Assembly (NCBI RefSeq): GCF_000759475.1
Contig: NZ_CP009454.1
Location: 3,534,001-3,598,000, forward strand
Direction: 5' to 3'
Source: Pantoea rwandensis
GTDB taxonomy: Bacteria > Pseudomonadota > Gammaproteobacteria > Enterobacterales > Enterobacteriaceae
DNA length: 64,000 nt
In this document: one piece after another, positions 49,921 through 61,252 of the stretch
Layout of the letters: every line of letters begins with the position of its first letter
Numbering within the stretch: position 1 is the stretch's first letter
Notes under the pieces: generated by a model
What the model was told of the DNA's origin: nothing
Database searches by the model: none
What the model saw: the letters and a program-made list of their open reading frames with translations, nothing else
Translations under genes and position numbers: made by a program

Positions 49921-50391
49921 TTGAAACTGCAGCTTGTGGCCGTCGGCACCAAAATGCCTGACTGGGTTCAGACCGGTTTCATGGAGTATCTGCGCCGCTT
50001 CCCCAAGGATATGCCGTTTGAACTGACCGAAGTGCCCGCGGGTAAACGCGGCAAGAACGCGGACATCAAGCGTATCCTGGAAAAAGAGGGTGAAGCGATG
50101 TTAGCGGCCGTCGGCAAAGGCAATCGCATCGTCACGCTGGATATTCCAGGGCAGCCGTGGGAAACCCCACAGCTGGCGCAACAGCTTGAGCGCTGGAAAC
50201 AAGATGGCCGCGATGTCAGCTTGTTGATTGGCGGCCCGGAAGGACTGGCGCCGGCCTGTAAAGCCGCTGCCGAGCAAAGCTGGTCACTGTCCACGTTGAC
50301 GTTGCCTCACCCGCTGGTGCGTGTGCTGGTAGCCGAAAGCCTGTATCGTGCCTGGAGCATCACCACGAATCATCCTTATCACCGTGAATAA
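49921..50391 (+). CDS. rlmH: 23S rRNA (pseudouridine1915-N3)-methyltransferase RlmH
   Basis: The TTG start at 49921 gives a 156-residue SPOUT methyltransferase, one residue longer than in E. coli. The SAM-binding knot is visible in [21 protein letters not shown] and [20 protein letters not shown]. It methylates Psi1915 in helix 69 of 23S rRNA. It immediately follows rsfS. Confidence 0.96.
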   Translation: MKLQLVAVGTKMPDWVQTGFMEYLRRFPKDMPFELTEVPAGKRGKNADIKRILEKEGEAMLAAVGKGNRIVTLDIPGQPWETPQLAQQLERWKQDGRDVSLLIGGPEGLAPACKAAAEQSWSLSTLTLPHPLVRVLVAESLYRAWSITTNHPYHRE

Positions 50392-50425
50392 ACGCCTGAC
50401 AACCTCCAGACAATAAACGCAGCGG

Positions 50426-52330
50426 ATGAAATTACAGAGCAACGCCTTTCGCGATTACACTGCCGAACAGAAACTCTTTGTCCGCCGGGCTTTGGTGGCT
50501 TTTGTTGGCATTTTCCTGCTCTCCAGCGTGCTGGTGGTCAACCTCTATCATCTGCAAATTCTGCGTTTTGACGATTACAGCACCCGTTCCAATGAGAACC
50601 GCATCAAGCTGGTGCCGGTTGCGCCCAGCCGCGGCATCATCTTTGATCGCAACGGCGTCCCGCTGGCGCTGAACCGCACCATTTACCAGGCTGAACTGGT
50701 GCCCGAAAAAGTCGATGACCTGAAGCAGACGCTGCAGGATCTGCGCCCGGTGCTGGATCTGACGGACGACGATCTCGACGCCTTTGAAAAAGAGCGTAAG
50801 CGCTCACGTCGTTTCACCTCCATTCCGATTAAAATCGCACTCAACGAAGTGCAGGTGGCGCGCTTTGCCGTCAATCAGTACCGCTTCCCCGGTGTGGAAG
50901 TGAAAGGTTATCAGCGCCGCTATTATCCCTACGGTCAGACGCTGACGCATGTGGTGGGCTACGTCTCTAAAATTAACGATCGTGACGTTAAACGCCTCGA
51001 TGATGAAGGTAAATGGCCTAACTATGCCGCAACGCATGATATCGGCAAGCTCGGTATCGAAAACTATTACGAAGATGTGCTGCATGGCAAAACCGGCTAT
51101 GAAGAGGTTGAAGTTAACAACCGTGGCCGGGTGATCCGTCAGTTGCATGAGCAATCTCCACAGGCCGGCCGTGATATCTACCTGACCGTTGACCTGAAAC
51201 TGCAGCAGTATATCGAAACCTTGTTGACCGGCAGCCGCGCCGCCGTCGTGGTCAGCGATCCACGCACCGGTGAAATTCTGGCGCTGGTGTCCACACCCAG
51301 CTACGACCCCAATCTATTTGTTGATGGCATCTCCAGCAAGGATTACAAAGCCCTGCTGAGCGATGAGAACCGTCCGCTGTATAACCGCGCGTTACAGGCA
51401 TCCTACCCGCCAGCTTCAACGGTGAAACCTTATGTTGCCGTCTCTGCGCTGAGTGCAGGGGTGATTAACCGCAATACCAGCCTGTTTGACCCCGGCTGGT
51501 GGCAATTGCCCGGTTCGGAAAAGCGCTACCGCGACTGGAAAAAATGGGGACACGGCCGTCTGAATGTCACCAAATCGCTGGAAGAATCTGCCGATACCTT
51601 CTTCTATCAGGTCGCCTACGATATGGGCATCGATCGCCTGTCTGAGTGGATGACCAAATTTGGCTATGGCCATCGCACCGGTATTGATTTGCCGCAGGAA
51701 AGTCCCGGCAACATGCCAACACGTGAGTGGAAGCTGAAGCGCTTTAAGAAGCCGTGGTATCAGGGTGACACCATTCCGGTGGGCATTGGTCAGGGTTACT
51801 GGACTGCAACGCCAGTGCAGATGAACAAAGCCATGATGATTCTCATCAATGACGGCATCATCAAAGTGCCGCATTTACTGCGCGCCACCCGTGAAGGCCA
51901 AACCATGGTGCCGTATCGTCAGCCGCCGGATGCGCCGATTGGCGATATTCACTCGGGATACTGGGAAATAGCCAAAGATGGCATGTACGGCGTGGCCAAC
52001 CGCGCGAACGGGACGGCGCACAAGAGTTTTGCCGATGCACCTTACAAAATCGCTGCGAAATCCGGTACTGCGCAGGTATTCGGTCTGAAAGAGAACGAAA
52101 CCTATAACGCGCACAAAATTGCTGAACGCTTGCGTGACCATAAGTTAATGACGGCATTCGCGCCTTACGATAAACCGCGCGTTGCCGTGACCATGATTCT
52201 GGAGAACGGCGGTGCCGGCCCGGCAGTGGGTACGGTGATGCGTCAGATTCTCGACCACATAATGTTAGGCGACAACAATACCGTGCTGCCTGAAGCCGCA
52301 CCGACGCCGCCTGGCTACGAAGGTGAATAA
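50426..52330 (+). CDS. mrdA: penicillin-binding protein 2 (elongation-specific transpeptidase)
   Basis: The 634-residue class B PBP has one N-terminal membrane anchor (about 23-45), a pedestal domain and a transpeptidase domain with Ser330 ([10 protein letters not shown]), the SxN-type motif in EESADTF and KSGTAQ near residue 545. It cross-links lateral wall peptidoglycan in the Rod system with RodA, encoded 2 bp downstream. Confidence 0.98.
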   Translation: MKLQSNAFRDYTAEQKLFVRRALVAFVGIFLLSSVLVVNLYHLQILRFDDYSTRSNENRIKLVPVAPSRGIIFDRNGVPLALNRTIYQAELVPEKVDDLKQTLQDLRPVLDLTDDDLDAFEKERKRSRRFTSIPIKIALNEVQVARFAVNQYRFPGVEVKGYQRRYYPYGQTLTHVVGYVSKINDRDVKRLDDEGKWPNYAATHDIGKLGIENYYEDVLHGKTGYEEVEVNNRGRVIRQLHEQSPQAGRDIYLTVDLKLQQYIETLLTGSRAAVVVSDPRTGEILALVSTPSYDPNLFVDGISSKDYKALLSDENRPLYNRALQASYPPASTVKPYVAVSALSAGVINRNTSLFDPGWWQLPGSEKRYRDWKKWGHGRLNVTKSLEESADTFFYQVAYDMGIDRLSEWMTKFGYGHRTGIDLPQESPGNMPTREWKLKRFKKPWYQGDTIPVGIGQGYWTATPVQMNKAMMILINDGIIKVPHLLRATREGQTMVPYRQPPDAPIGDIHSGYWEIAKDGMYGVANRANGTAHKSFADAPYKIAAKSGTAQVFGLKENETYNAHKIAERLRDHKLMTAFAPYDKPRVAVTMILENGGAGPAVGTVMRQILDHIMLGDNNTVLPEAAPTPPGYEGE

Positions 52331-52332
52331 AG

Positions 52333-53451
52333 ATGTCCATGAACGATAGCCCGCAGAAAAGATCGATCTGGACGCGTATCCATATCGATCCCCTGTTTAT
52401 GCTGATCATCCTTGCGCTACTGGCTTACAGCGCCATCGTCATCTGGAGCGCCAGCGGTCAGGATCCCGGCATGATGGAGCGTAAACTCGGTCAGATTGCC
52501 ATGGGCGTGATCATCATGCTGGTCATGGCGCAGGTGCCGCCGCGCGTTTATGAAAGTTGGGCGCCCTATCTCTACATTGTCTGCGTGATATTACTGGTGG
52601 CGGTGGATGCCTTTGGCCATATCAGTAAAGGGGCTCAGCGCTGGCTCGATCTCGGCTTTGTGCGTTTCCAGCCCTCCGAGATAGCCAAGATTGCGGTTCC
52701 GCTGATGGTGGCGCGATTTATTAACCGCGATGTCTGTCCACCCACGCTGAAAAACACCGGTATCGCGCTGGTGCTGATCTTCATGCCGACGCTGCTGGTA
52801 GCGGCACAGCCTGACCTCGGCACCTCGATTCTGATCGCCGCATCCGGCCTGTTTGTGTTGTTCCTGTCGGGCATGAGCTGGAAGCTGATCGCCGTGGCGG
52901 TGCTACTGGTGGCGGCCTTTATTCCGGTGCTGTGGTTCTTCCTGATGCATGATTATCAGCGCGACCGCGTGATGATGCTGCTCGATCCTGAGAGTGACCC
53001 GCTCGGTGCCGGTTATCACATTATTCAGTCCAAGATTGCGATTGGATCCGGGGGTTTACGTGGCAAAGGCTGGCTGCATGGCACCCAGTCACAACTGGAG
53101 TTTTTGCCCGAACGCCACACCGACTTTATCTTTGCGGTACTGGCAGAGGAACTCGGCCTGGTCGGCGTATTAGTGTTACTGGTACTGTATCTGCTGCTGA
53201 TTTTGCGCGGCCTGATTGTTGCGGCGCGCGCGCAAACCACGTTCGGTCGCGTGATGGCCGGCGGTTTGATGTTGATTTTATTCGTCTATGTTTTCGTTAA
53301 CATTGGTATGGTAAGTGGTATCTTACCGGTGGTCGGTGTTCCGCTGCCGCTGGTGAGCTACGGCGGGTCAGCGTTGATCGTGTTAATGGCCGGATTTGGC
53401 ATCGTGATGTCGATCCATACTCATCGAAAAATGTTATCTAAAAGCGTTTAA
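52333..53451 (+). CDS. mrdB: rod shape-determining SEDS glycosyltransferase RodA
   Basis: The 372-residue protein has about ten membrane helices. SEDS landmarks are [49 protein letters not shown] and [16 protein letters not shown]. RodA polymerises peptidoglycan glycan strands with PBP2. Two ATGs (52333 and 52339) are possible; the first is 2 bp after mrdA. Confidence 0.98.
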   Translation: MSMNDSPQKRSIWTRIHIDPLFMLIILALLAYSAIVIWSASGQDPGMMERKLGQIAMGVIIMLVMAQVPPRVYESWAPYLYIVCVILLVAVDAFGHISKGAQRWLDLGFVRFQPSEIAKIAVPLMVARFINRDVCPPTLKNTGIALVLIFMPTLLVAAQPDLGTSILIAASGLFVLFLSGMSWKLIAVAVLLVAAFIPVLWFFLMHDYQRDRVMMLLDPESDPLGAGYHIIQSKIAIGSGGLRGKGWLHGTQSQLEFLPERHTDFIFAVLAEELGLVGVLVLLVLYLLLILRGLIVAARAQTTFGRVMAGGLMLILFVYVFVNIGMVSGILPVVGVPLPLVSYGGSALIVLMAGFGIVMSIHTHRKMLSKSV

Positions 53452-53461
53452 GAGGCTGCAC

Positions 53462-54568
53462 ATGCGTAAGGATTGGCTTGGGGTTGCACTGGCATCATTG
53501 GTACTGGCTGCCTGTTCCGCACCGGAACAGCAGAGTAATACTGCGCCACCGCAGCCGGCCTATAATGGCCCGGTGGTGGAAATTCCAGGCGTTGAACCGC
53601 GCTATGAACCCATCAATCCTTCTACCAGCCAGGATTACAGCGTTAATGGTAAAAATTATCGCGTGATCAAAGATCCTTCGAATTACAGCGAAGTCGGACT
53701 GGCCACCTGGTACGGTGCCGAAGCGCAAGGCAATCGCACGGCGATTGGCGAATCCTACGACCCGGATGCCTTAACTGCAGCACACCCAACGCTGCCATTG
53801 CCAAGTTATGTGCGCGTCACTAACCTCGCTAATGGCCGCCAGATTGTGGTGCGTGTTAATGACCGTGGCCCGTATACGCCCGGCCGCATCATTGACCTGT
53901 CTCGTGCGGCAGGCGACCGTTTGAATATCTCCAATAATTCGCGTGTGCGTGTGGATTACATCAAAGTCGCCCCGGATGGTTCCGTGTCTGGCCCGGGTAC
54001 TATTGGCACCACCGTGGCGAAGCAGAGCTACGCCCTGCCCGCCCGTCCGGATCTTAACGGCGGCATGGTGATGATGGGTGGCAGCGCCAATACGACGCCA
54101 GCGCCTGCGCCGCAGGATGTCCGCGCAGTCGATAACAGTACCCTGCAGAGCAACGGTGGCCTGGGTGCCCCGGTACAGAGCAACGGCTTCCTCGGCGCAC
54201 CTCAGCCTTTAGCCAACGGCGTACTGGAAGGCAGTGAACCGGCCGCCACGCCTGCGCAATCAACGTCCGCTGCACCGGCTGCGGCATCGGTTTCTGCTCC
54301 AGCCAGCACTGCACCCGTGAACCAGAGTGCGCGTACCGCCGGTGGATATGTGGTACAGGTCGGGGCAGTCAATGATGCAGCGCGCGCCCATCAATTGGCG
54401 ACCAGCCTGGGTAAACGTTTTGGCGTCCCCGGCAATGTGGAAGCCAATGGCAACGTTTATCGTATTCAACTCGGCGGGTACAGCAGCCGGGCGGAAGCCG
54501 CTGCGTTACAACAGCGACTGACCACTGAAGCACAGATGAGCTCATTTATTACCACTGCCCGCCCGTAA
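53462..54568 (+). CDS. rlpA: RlpA family septal-ring lipoprotein
   Basis: The 368-residue lipoprotein has lipobox LAAC with lipidated Cys18, a double-psi beta-barrel domain (about 75-170, GLATWYGAEAQGNRTAIGE and VRVNDRGPY) and a C-terminal SPOR domain (about 290-368, GGYVVQVGAV). The middle (about 200-285) is an Ala/Pro/Gln-rich linker with two repeated LQSNGGLGAP / VQSNGFLGAP units. RlpA acts at the division septum; E. coli RlpA shows no clear lytic activity. Confidence 0.96.
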   Translation: MRKDWLGVALASLVLAACSAPEQQSNTAPPQPAYNGPVVEIPGVEPRYEPINPSTSQDYSVNGKNYRVIKDPSNYSEVGLATWYGAEAQGNRTAIGESYDPDALTAAHPTLPLPSYVRVTNLANGRQIVVRVNDRGPYTPGRIIDLSRAAGDRLNISNNSRVRVDYIKVAPDGSVSGPGTIGTTVAKQSYALPARPDLNGGMVMMGGSANTTPAPAPQDVRAVDNSTLQSNGGLGAPVQSNGFLGAPQPLANGVLEGSEPAATPAQSTSAAPAAASVSAPASTAPVNQSARTAGGYVVQVGAVNDAARAHQLATSLGKRFGVPGNVEANGNVYRIQLGGYSSRAEAAALQQRLTTEAQMSSFITTARP

Positions 54569-54690
54569 TGTTACGGGCAGTTACCTTTACTGCTGAAACT
54601 GATTTGCAAAGCAAGATGTCGCTCGATCGGGCGTTTGCTATAGTAAGGCACTTTTTTCACTCTTAGCCCACGGATGTTGTAGTCCTTAAC

Positions 54691-55902
54691 ATGAATACGC
54701 TGAAACCCTCTCGTTTTCTGAAACGCCTGACAGTGGGATCACTGGTCACCCTTTCTCTCAGCCATGCCGCCTTTGCGGATGATGTTAACCTTAAGACAAT
54801 GATCCCGGGCGTCCCGGAAATCGATGCTGAAGCTTATGTGCTGATCGATGCCAACTCCGGTAAAGTCCTGGCAGAAAAGAACGCCGATGCGCGCCGCGAT
54901 CCCGCCAGTCTGACCAAAATGATGACCAGCTATGTGATTGGTCAGGCGGTCAAAGCCGGCAAAATCCATAACGATGATATCGTCACCGTCGGTAAAGACG
55001 CATGGGCCACCGGTAATCCGGTGTTCAAAGGCTCGTCACTGATGTTCCTGAAGCCAGGCGATCGCGTACCGGTTTCTCAACTGACGCGCGGCATCGTGTT
55101 GCAGTCAGGGAATGATGCCTGTGTGGCGATGGCTGATTACGTTGCCGGCAGCCAGGATGCGTTTGTTAGCCTGATGAATAACTACGTTGGCGCGTTGGGT
55201 CTGAAAAACACCCACTTCCAGACCGTGCACGGCCTGGATGCAGAAGGCCAGTACAGCTCAGCGCGTGATATGGCGCTGATCGGCCAGGCATTGATTCGTG
55301 ATGTGCCGGATGAATACTCGGTCTACCGTGAAAAAGAGTTCACCTTCAACAATATCAAACAGATGAACCGTAATGGTCTGCTGTGGGATACCAGCCTGAA
55401 CGTGGACGGCATCAAAACCGGTCACACTGATGCGGCAGGTTACAACCTGGTGGCTTCTGCCACTGAAGGCCAGATGCGTCTGATCTCTGCGGTTATGGGC
55501 GGTCACACCTATAAAGGTCGCGAAACCGAAAGCAAAAAGCTGCTGACCTGGGGCTTCCGTTTCTTCGAGACCGTGGCACCACTAAAAGCAGGCAAAGAGT
55601 TCGCTTCTGAGCCGGTCTGGTTTGGTAACAACGATCGTGTCCAGTTGGGCGTTGAAAAAGATGCCTACCTGACCATTCCACGCGGCCGTATGAAAGACCT
55701 GAAAGCCAGCTATGTGCTGACCAATACCGAACTGCATGCGCCGCTGCAGAAAAATCAGGTTGTGGGCAGCATCAACTTCCAGCTGGATGGCAAAACCATT
55801 GAACAGCGTCCACTGGTGGTCCTGAACGAAGTGCAGGAAGGCGGCTTCTTCAGCCGTATCATTGATTACATCAAACTGATGTTCCACCACTGGTTTGGCT
55901 AA
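54691..55902 (+). CDS. dacA: D-alanyl-D-alanine carboxypeptidase PBP5
   Basis: The 403-residue protein has a signal peptide ending near SHAAFA. Catalytic Ser73 (DPASLTKMM; Ser44 of the mature form) is followed by SGN (LQSGNDACV) and KTG ([12 protein letters not shown]). The C-terminal amphipathic helix ([20 protein letters not shown]) anchors it to the inner membrane. It trims pentapeptides to control cross-linking. Confidence 0.98.
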   Translation: MNTLKPSRFLKRLTVGSLVTLSLSHAAFADDVNLKTMIPGVPEIDAEAYVLIDANSGKVLAEKNADARRDPASLTKMMTSYVIGQAVKAGKIHNDDIVTVGKDAWATGNPVFKGSSLMFLKPGDRVPVSQLTRGIVLQSGNDACVAMADYVAGSQDAFVSLMNNYVGALGLKNTHFQTVHGLDAEGQYSSARDMALIGQALIRDVPDEYSVYREKEFTFNNIKQMNRNGLLWDTSLNVDGIKTGHTDAAGYNLVASATEGQMRLISAVMGGHTYKGRETESKKLLTWGFRFFETVAPLKAGKEFASEPVWFGNNDRVQLGVEKDAYLTIPRGRMKDLKASYVLTNTELHAPLQKNQVVGSINFQLDGKTIEQRPLVVLNEVQEGGFFSRIIDYIKLMFHHWFG

Positions 55903-55907
55903 GACGC

Positions 55908-55938
55908 TTGAAAAATCGTCTGTCTGATACCATATAAT
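55908..55938 (+). promoter_or_regulatory. candidate ybeD promoter
   Basis: TTGAAA (55908-55913) and a perfect TATAAT (55933-55938) are separated by 19 bp, just after dacA. Confidence 0.5.
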
Positions 55939-55964
55939 TAGAAACCCCCGTTTCAAACGTATAG

Positions 55965-55984
55965 GGGAGGCTGGAAAGCCTCCC
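55965..55984 (+). other. 8-bp stem-loop upstream of ybeD
   Basis: GGGAGGCT pairs with AGCCTCCC around a GGAA loop. It is followed by TTATCGATTTTT, so it may attenuate transcription from dacA into ybeD. Confidence 0.5.
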
Positions 55985-56061
55985 TTATCGATTTTTATGC
56001 ATCACCTGTTGTAGGGGCGGCCTGCGGGCTTCTCTTCTCAATTTTAAGCACCGGAGCCAAC

Positions 56062-56325
56062 ATGAAAACCAAACTGAATGAACTGCTCGAATTCCCTACC
56101 CCCTTCACCTATAAAGTAATGGGTCTGGCGCAACCGGAGCTGGTTGATCAAGTGGTTGAAGTGGTACAGCGCCACGCCCCCGGCGACTATACCCCGGCGG
56201 TGAAACCCAGCAGCAAAGGTAACTACCATTCGGTTTCTATCACCATCACCGCAACGCATATCGAACAGGTAGAAACCCTGTATGAAGAACTGGGTAACAT
56301 CGATATCGTGCGCATGGTTCTGTAA
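56062..56325 (+). CDS. ybeD: conserved small protein YbeD (DUF493)
   Basis: The 87-residue protein [20 protein letters not shown] is nearly invariant among enterobacteria. It has an ACT-like alpha/beta fold in the known E. coli structure. It lies immediately before lipB and may regulate lipoate metabolism, which is not proven. Confidence 0.96.
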   Translation: MKTKLNELLEFPTPFTYKVMGLAQPELVDQVVEVVQRHAPGDYTPAVKPSSKGNYHSVSITITATHIEQVETLYEELGNIDIVRMVL

Positions 56326-56394
56326 TACCCACGCTGGCAAAGGCGGCTTTGCCAGCGTTATACTCAGCCCTCCACTCTTTACCGGATCTCCGCT

Positions 56395-57045
56395 TTGTCA
56401 GCTAACACGCTTCTTGTTCGTCAACTGGGCCAGCGCGACTGGCAACCTGTCTCCGATGCGATGCATCAGTTTACCGATCAACGTGACAGCAGCACCGCCG
56501 ATGAAATCTGGCTGGTGGAACACCATCCGGTGTTTACCCAGGGCCAGGCAGGCAAAGCCGAACATCTGCTGATGCCGGGAGATATTCCGGTAGTGCAGAG
56601 CGATCGTGGTGGTCAGGTGACGTATCACGGGCCTGGGCAACAGGTGATGTACGTGCTGATTGATATTAAACGTCACAAAATCGGTGTCCGGGATCTGGTC
56701 ACTGCGCTGGAGGAAACCGTGATCGCCACCCTGGCGGATTATGGTATCGCTGCGCGTGCGCGTGCCGATGCACCCGGCGTCTATATCGGCGATGACAAAG
56801 TGTGCTCGTTAGGCCTTCGTATTCGTAAAGGGTGCTCTTTCCATGGTCTGGCGTTGAATGTGGCGATGGACCTGGCGCCTTTCCTGCGCATCAATCCCTG
56901 CGGTTATGCCGGTATGCGTATGACGCAGTTAAGTGAAAAACAGCCGGGCGTCACAACCGCCGACGTACAACCCCGTTTGGTACAACATTTCGCCCGTTTG
57001 ACTGGTTTCACCCAACTGGAATGGCAAAATGATGCAGCGGTCTGA
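56395..57045 (+). CDS. lipB: octanoyl-ACP:protein N-octanoyltransferase
   Basis: The 216-residue protein (TTG start) has [20 protein letters not shown] near residue 68, with the conserved histidine, and [20 protein letters not shown] near residue 139 (catalytic Lys and Cys). It transfers octanoate from ACP to lipoyl domains, such as that of the sucB-encoded E2. The ribosome binding site is weak (CGGA). Confidence 0.95.
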   Translation: MSANTLLVRQLGQRDWQPVSDAMHQFTDQRDSSTADEIWLVEHHPVFTQGQAGKAEHLLMPGDIPVVQSDRGGQVTYHGPGQQVMYVLIDIKRHKIGVRDLVTALEETVIATLADYGIAARARADAPGVYIGDDKVCSLGLRIRKGCSFHGLALNVAMDLAPFLRINPCGYAGMRMTQLSEKQPGVTTADVQPRLVQHFARLTGFTQLEWQNDAAV

Positions 57046-57151
57046 CCTTGACTGTCTGTGCTCATTTACAAAATTGTAACTTTAGCGCTCGCATATCGGC
57101 TGCTTATGCGCAGACGAAATGATATAATTTTTGCCATATTTTCAAATAAAG

Positions 57152-57191
57152 TTGAAAGCCTGGTTCTCAGTTTGAGTGAGGAAGCTTTCAA
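57152..57191 (+). other. inverted repeat in the lipA leader
   Basis: TTGAAAGC (57152-57159) is complementary to GCTTTCAA (57184-57191), 31 bp before the lipA ATG. With TATAAT at 57123-57128, it would fall within the leader RNA and could modulate translation. Confidence 0.4.
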
Positions 57192-57221
57192 ATCGCAATC
57201 CCGACCGGAACCTGCAGATTT

Positions 57222-58187
57222 ATGAGTAAACCAATTCAGATGGAACGTGGCGTCAAGTATCGCGATGCCGACAAAATGGCGCTGATTCCGGTGAAAACCG
57301 TGATGGTCGAGCGTGAAGAGATTCTGCGTAAGCCGGAGTGGATGAAGATCAAACTGCCTGCGGATTCCAGCCGCATTCAGGGTATCAAAGCCGCCATGCG
57401 CAAAAATGGTCTGCACTCGGTGTGTGAAGAGGCCTCCTGCCCAAACCTCGCTGAATGTTTTAACCACGGCACCGCCACCTTTATGATCCTCGGTGCGATT
57501 TGTACGCGTCGTTGCCCCTTCTGCGACGTCGCCCACGGCCGTCCAAATATGCCTGACGCCAACGAACCGCTGAAACTGGCACAAACCATTGCCGATATGG
57601 CGCTGCGTTATGTGGTGATCACCTCGGTTGACCGCGACGATCTGCGCGACGGCGGGGCTCAGCACTTTGCAGATTGCATCACTGCGATTCGCGAAAAAAG
57701 CCCTACCATCAAAATTGAAACCCTGGTGCCTGACTTCCGTGGTCGTATGGATCGTGCGCTGGAAATCCTTACCGCCACACCGCCAGATGTGTTCAACCAC
57801 AATATGGAAAACGTGCCGCGCGTTTATCGCCAGGTCCGTCCTGGTGCCAACTACGACTGGTCACTGAAGCTGCTGGAGCGTTTTAAAGAAGCGCATCCGG
57901 ATGTGCCGACCAAATCTGGCCTCATGGTCGGATTGGGCGAAACCAATGCGGAAATCGTTGAAGTGATGCGTGATCTGCGTCGTCATGGCGTCACCATGCT
58001 TACACTCGGCCAGTATTTGCAGCCAAGCCGCCATCACCTGCCGGTACAGCGCTATGTTAGCCCGGCAGAGTTTGATGAGATGAAAGAAGAAGCCATGGCA
58101 ATGGGCTTTACCCACGCGGCCTGTGGCCCGTTCGTCCGCTCTTCTTATCATGCGGATATGCAGGCTAAAGGGCTGGAAGTGAAATAA
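57222..58187 (+). CDS. lipA: lipoyl synthase
   Basis: The 321-residue radical SAM enzyme has the auxiliary-cluster motif [12 protein letters not shown] near residue 68 and the radical SAM motif [10 protein letters not shown] near residue 94. It inserts two sulfurs into octanoyl chains. In E. coli the LysR gene ybeF lies between lipB and lipA; here there is only a 176 bp gap. Confidence 0.98.
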   Translation: MSKPIQMERGVKYRDADKMALIPVKTVMVEREEILRKPEWMKIKLPADSSRIQGIKAAMRKNGLHSVCEEASCPNLAECFNHGTATFMILGAICTRRCPFCDVAHGRPNMPDANEPLKLAQTIADMALRYVVITSVDRDDLRDGGAQHFADCITAIREKSPTIKIETLVPDFRGRMDRALEILTATPPDVFNHNMENVPRVYRQVRPGANYDWSLKLLERFKEAHPDVPTKSGLMVGLGETNAEIVEVMRDLRRHGVTMLTLGQYLQPSRHHLPVQRYVSPAEFDEMKEEAMAMGFTHAACGPFVRSSYHADMQAKGLEVK

Positions 58188-58243
58188 TCGGTGCTGCGGG
58201 TGTGATGCCCGCACTCAGGCTGTTTTAACCTGCGCCCAAAAAC

Positions 58244-58276
58244 AAAAACCAGACTGGAAGCAGTCTGGTTTTTTAT
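58244..58276. terminator. bidirectional terminator between lipA and tatE
   Basis: AAAAACCAGACT (58244-58255) pairs with AGTCTGGTTTTT (58262-58273) around GGAAGC, with A-rich and T-rich flanks serving both convergent genes. Confidence 0.92.
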
Positions 58277-58318
58277 CAACGTCATAAATATTTACACTTA
58301 TTGACGTTTGAAGTCGGA

Positions 58319-58522
58319 TTACTCTTTGTGGCTCACGCGTTCAGCCGGCGCTTCTTCAGCGGTGCTCTTGGTTGCGGTGGATTCATCGTCTTTCATGGCT
58401 TTCTTGAAGCCTTTAATGGCGGAACCCAGATCACCACCCAGTGAACGTAACTTGTTGGTACCAAACAGCAGTACAATAAGTGCACCGATGATCAGCAGTT
58501 TGGCAATGCTGAAACCTTCCAT
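58319..58522 (-). CDS. tatE: Sec-independent translocase component TatE
   Basis: The 67-residue protein has the TatA/E plan: a short N-terminal helix ([16 protein letters not shown]), the hinge FG, and an amphipathic [19 protein letters not shown]. It ends RVSHKE as in E. coli TatE. It is a TatA paralog in twin-arginine transport. It is convergent with lipA. Confidence 0.94.
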   Translation of the reverse strand: MEGFSIAKLLIIGALIVLLFGTNKLRSLGGDLGSAIKGFKKAMKDDESTATKSTAEEAPAERVSHKE

Positions 58523-58629
58523 ACTTTACCTTTCAACCTTAGCGAAAAACAGACATGACTATTAATGCGCAGTTTATCAGCTGTCACAACTGGAATCTGT
58601 AACAGATTACGATCAACATCCGCGCAACA

Positions 58630-59400
58630 TTAAATAAAGCGGCTCAAAAATGCCTGCGTACGCGGGTGCTGTGGATTACCGATCACCTGCTCCGGTGTCC
58701 CCTGCTCTACCACTACGCCGCCATCCATAAACACCACCCGGTCCGCCGCCTCACGTGCAAAGCCAATCTCATGTGTCACCACGATCATGGTCAGACCGCG
58801 ATCGGCCAGCGTGCGCATCGTCGCCAACACCTCCCCCACGAGTTCAGGGTCCAGCGCGGAAGTCGGCTCATCAAACAGCATCAACGCCGGTTTGATGGCT
58901 AAAGCGCGAGCAATCGCCACGCGCTGCTGCTGGCCGCCGGAAAGGTGACGTGGCCACGCATCGGCTTTGTCACTCAATCCCACCGTCGTCAGCAGTTCGC
59001 GCGCATGCTGCAACGCTTCCTGGCGAGGAAACTTATGCACACCAATGGGCGCTTCAATGATGTTCTGCAGCACCGTCATGTGTGGATAGAGGTTGAATTG
59101 CTGAAACACCATGCCGATCTTCTGACGCTGGTGAGCAATCCGCCGTGCCGACAGGCGATGCAGAATCCCACGCTTCAATTCGTAGCCAATCTGTTCTTCA
59201 CCGACCATGATGGAGCCGGCATTCATATCTTCCAGATGATTGATACAGCGCAGGAAGGTCGATTTACCCGAACCTGATGGCCCAAGAATCACCACCACTT
59301 CACCCGGAAACACATCCAGATCGATCCCTTTCAATACTTCGTTATCGCCATAACTCTTCTGGACATTGCGCGCAGATACCAGCGGCTGAATCTCACTCAT
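58630..59400 (-). CDS. polar amino acid type ABC transporter ATP-binding protein
   Basis: From the ATG at 59400 (GGAGG 5 nt upstream) this is a 256-residue ATPase with Walker [10 protein letters not shown], signature [15 protein letters not shown], Walker [14 protein letters not shown] and the switch histidine in VVTHEIG. It resembles GltL/GlnQ proteins. Its ATG overlaps the permease stop (ATGA). The 48-residue extension to 59544 is inside the permease gene and is rejected. Confidence 0.92.
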   Translation of the reverse strand: MSEIQPLVSARNVQKSYGDNEVLKGIDLDVFPGEVVVILGPSGSGKSTFLRCINHLEDMNAGSIMVGEEQIGYELKRGILHRLSARRIAHQRQKIGMVFQQFNLYPHMTVLQNIIEAPIGVHKFPRQEALQHARELLTTVGLSDKADAWPRHLSGGQQQRVAIARALAIKPALMLFDEPTSALDPELVGEVLATMRTLADRGLTMIVVTHEIGFAREAADRVVFMDGGVVVEQGTPEQVIGNPQHPRTQAFLSRFI

Positions 59401-60347
59401 ACATCCTCCTTCAGCTGATGTGTGGCTGCTACAGCCGTGTCTGCCCGGCGCTTGTTCACCACGGTACGTTTGGTGCCGCGTGCGTAGTAGCGCTCGATAG
59501 CGGACTGCCCAATATTCAGGATCGAAGTGATGAGCAGATACCAAATCACGGCGACCATCAGCATCGGGATAATTTCAAAGGTGCGGTTATAAACGGCCTG
59601 CACCGAGTAAAGCAGATCGCCCATGGCTATCACGCTCACCAGCGAGGTCGCTTTAATCATACTGATCAGCTGATTACCGGTCGGCGGAATGATGGATCGC
59701 ATCGCCTGCGGAATAATAATGCGGCGCAGCGCACGGCTGCGGCTCATGCCAAACGCCTGAGTGGTTTCCACCTGCCCTTGATCCACCGACAACAGCCCGG
59801 CGCGGATAATCTCGGCCATGTACGCCGCTTCATTCAACGCCAGACCAGCAAACGCAGCGGTCAGCGGTGTAATCAGATCGTTGGTATTCCAGCTGGCGAA
59901 GGTGATGTCCGTCCAGGGTACGGTAATCGAAAGGGTTGGAAACAGTGTCGACAGGTTGTACCAAAAGATCAGCTGCACCAGCAGTGGCGTACCCCGGAAA
60001 AACCAGATGTAGAGCGACGAGATGCCGCTCAGCAGTTTGTTTTCCGAAAGACGCCATACCGCCAGCAACAGGCCCAGCAGCGTACCGAGGATCATGGAGA
60101 CCACCGTCAGCCCGAGCGTCACCTGCAGCCCTTTCATCACTGAGCCTTCAGTAAACCACTGCAACACCACTTTCCATTCAAAATTGGGATTGGTCGCCAC
60201 CAGCCAGAGAAAGTTGGCTGCGATCACCAGTACCACAATCCATGAGATCCAGCGTCCATAAGTGGGCGCACTGCGGGCGAAAGCGACATCGCGCTGTTGC
60301 ACGTTGGCCTTATCCCTGGCTCGCGTATTGTGGGTGACCGGATTCAT
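59397..60347 (-). CDS. polar amino acid type ABC transporter permease
   Basis: The 316-residue permease is longer than GltJ/GltK because of an N-terminal cytoplasmic extension (about 30 residues) and a C-terminal tail. It belongs to the His/Glu/Gln/Arg/opine family. The coupling loop is [20 protein letters not shown] near residue 175. Only one permease gene is present, so it probably works as a homodimer. Confidence 0.9.
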   Translation of the reverse strand: MNPVTHNTRARDKANVQQRDVAFARSAPTYGRWISWIVVLVIAANFLWLVATNPNFEWKVVLQWFTEGSVMKGLQVTLGLTVVSMILGTLLGLLLAVWRLSENKLLSGISSLYIWFFRGTPLLVQLIFWYNLSTLFPTLSITVPWTDITFASWNTNDLITPLTAAFAGLALNEAAYMAEIIRAGLLSVDQGQVETTQAFGMSRSRALRRIIIPQAMRSIIPPTGNQLISMIKATSLVSVIAMGDLLYSVQAVYNRTFEIIPMLMVAVIWYLLITSILNIGQSAIERYYARGTKRTVVNKRRADTAVAATHQLKEDV

Positions 60348-61231
60348 TTTGCTGTCCCCTGCGCCAGATTACGACCCGGCTGCTGCAAGATATTGCCGTC
60401 GAGTTTCCACTTTTTCATGATCGCCGCGTAGGTGCCGTTCGCGAACAGCTCTTTGTAAGCATCCAGCACCACGTTGCCCAGATCAGAACCTTTTGGTACG
60501 ACCGTGCCCTGGAAAATGTCGCCAAAGCCGTTTTTCTGTCCTTTACCGGAAAGCTCCAGCTGGCCATTGGCTTGCTCAATAAAGTAGGTCAGCGGCGCCT
60601 GAGAAGAGAAGAATGCATCAGAACGCTTAGAGCGCACCGCCAGAATCGATGAAGGCTGATCGGTAAAGGATTGCACCACCACCGCAGGCTTGCCCGCTGC
60701 AACGCAGGCATCCGACTGCTTACGAATCACCTGCTCAGCTGAACCGGCTGCCATCACGGCAATACGCTTGCCGCAGGTGTCTTCCAGACCGTTAATTTTC
60801 GCCGGATTGCCCTTCTGCACGCCGAACACCACGAACTCCTGCACAAAATCGATGAAGTCGACTTTCTGCTGACGATCGGGATAGTCACCAATCGGCCCAA
60901 TCGCCATCTGGTAACGGCCCGAGTTAATGCCAGCTAAAACCCCCGACAAACCGCTCACCGTGGCGTGTTCAATTTTTACGCCCAGCAATTGAGCCAAAGC
61001 ATTCGTCAGGTCAGCAGAGGCGCCGTCCATCGAATGTGGACCGTTAACGATCTCGTAAGGAGGAAACGAGCCGTTGTTAACGGAAATCATTTTGCCAGCG
61101 CTTTTAATCTCTGCCGGCAGGCGGTCATGCAGTGCCTGATCAACTTTCTGCGTTGGGATAGTTTCCGCTGCCTGCACCGCGCTGACCGTCAGCCCCAGCG
61201 CCAACGCTATTACTGTTGTTAGTTTATTCAT
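60344..61231 (-). CDS. amino acid type ABC transporter substrate-binding protein
   Basis: The 295-residue protein (from ATG 61231) has a signal peptide ending near SAVQAAE. SVNNGSFPPYEIVNG and VEFIDF-like segments match family 3 solute-binding proteins. It feeds the adjacent permease. The substrate cannot be read from sequence. It overlaps the permease by 4 bp (ATGA). Confidence 0.88.
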   Translation of the reverse strand: MNKLTTVIALALGLTVSAVQAAETIPTQKVDQALHDRLPAEIKSAGKMISVNNGSFPPYEIVNGPHSMDGASADLTNALAQLLGVKIEHATVSGLSGVLAGINSGRYQMAIGPIGDYPDRQQKVDFIDFVQEFVVFGVQKGNPAKINGLEDTCGKRIAVMAAGSAEQVIRKQSDACVAAGKPAVVVQSFTDQPSSILAVRSKRSDAFFSSQAPLTYFIEQANGQLELSGKGQKNGFGDIFQGTVVPKGSDLGNVVLDAYKELFANGTYAAIMKKWKLDGNILQQPGRNLAQGTAK

Positions 61232-61252
61232 GAGCCAGTTCCCCAAAATCTA

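Noticed and set aside
57066..57800. 244-codon frame opposite lipA
   Set aside because: It overlaps lipA entirely in antisense; the lipA protein is unmistakable and the shadow has no domain signature.
59401..59544. 48-residue N-terminal extension of the ABC ATP-binding protein
   Set aside because: It overlaps the permease gene and a better start with GGAGG lies at 59400.
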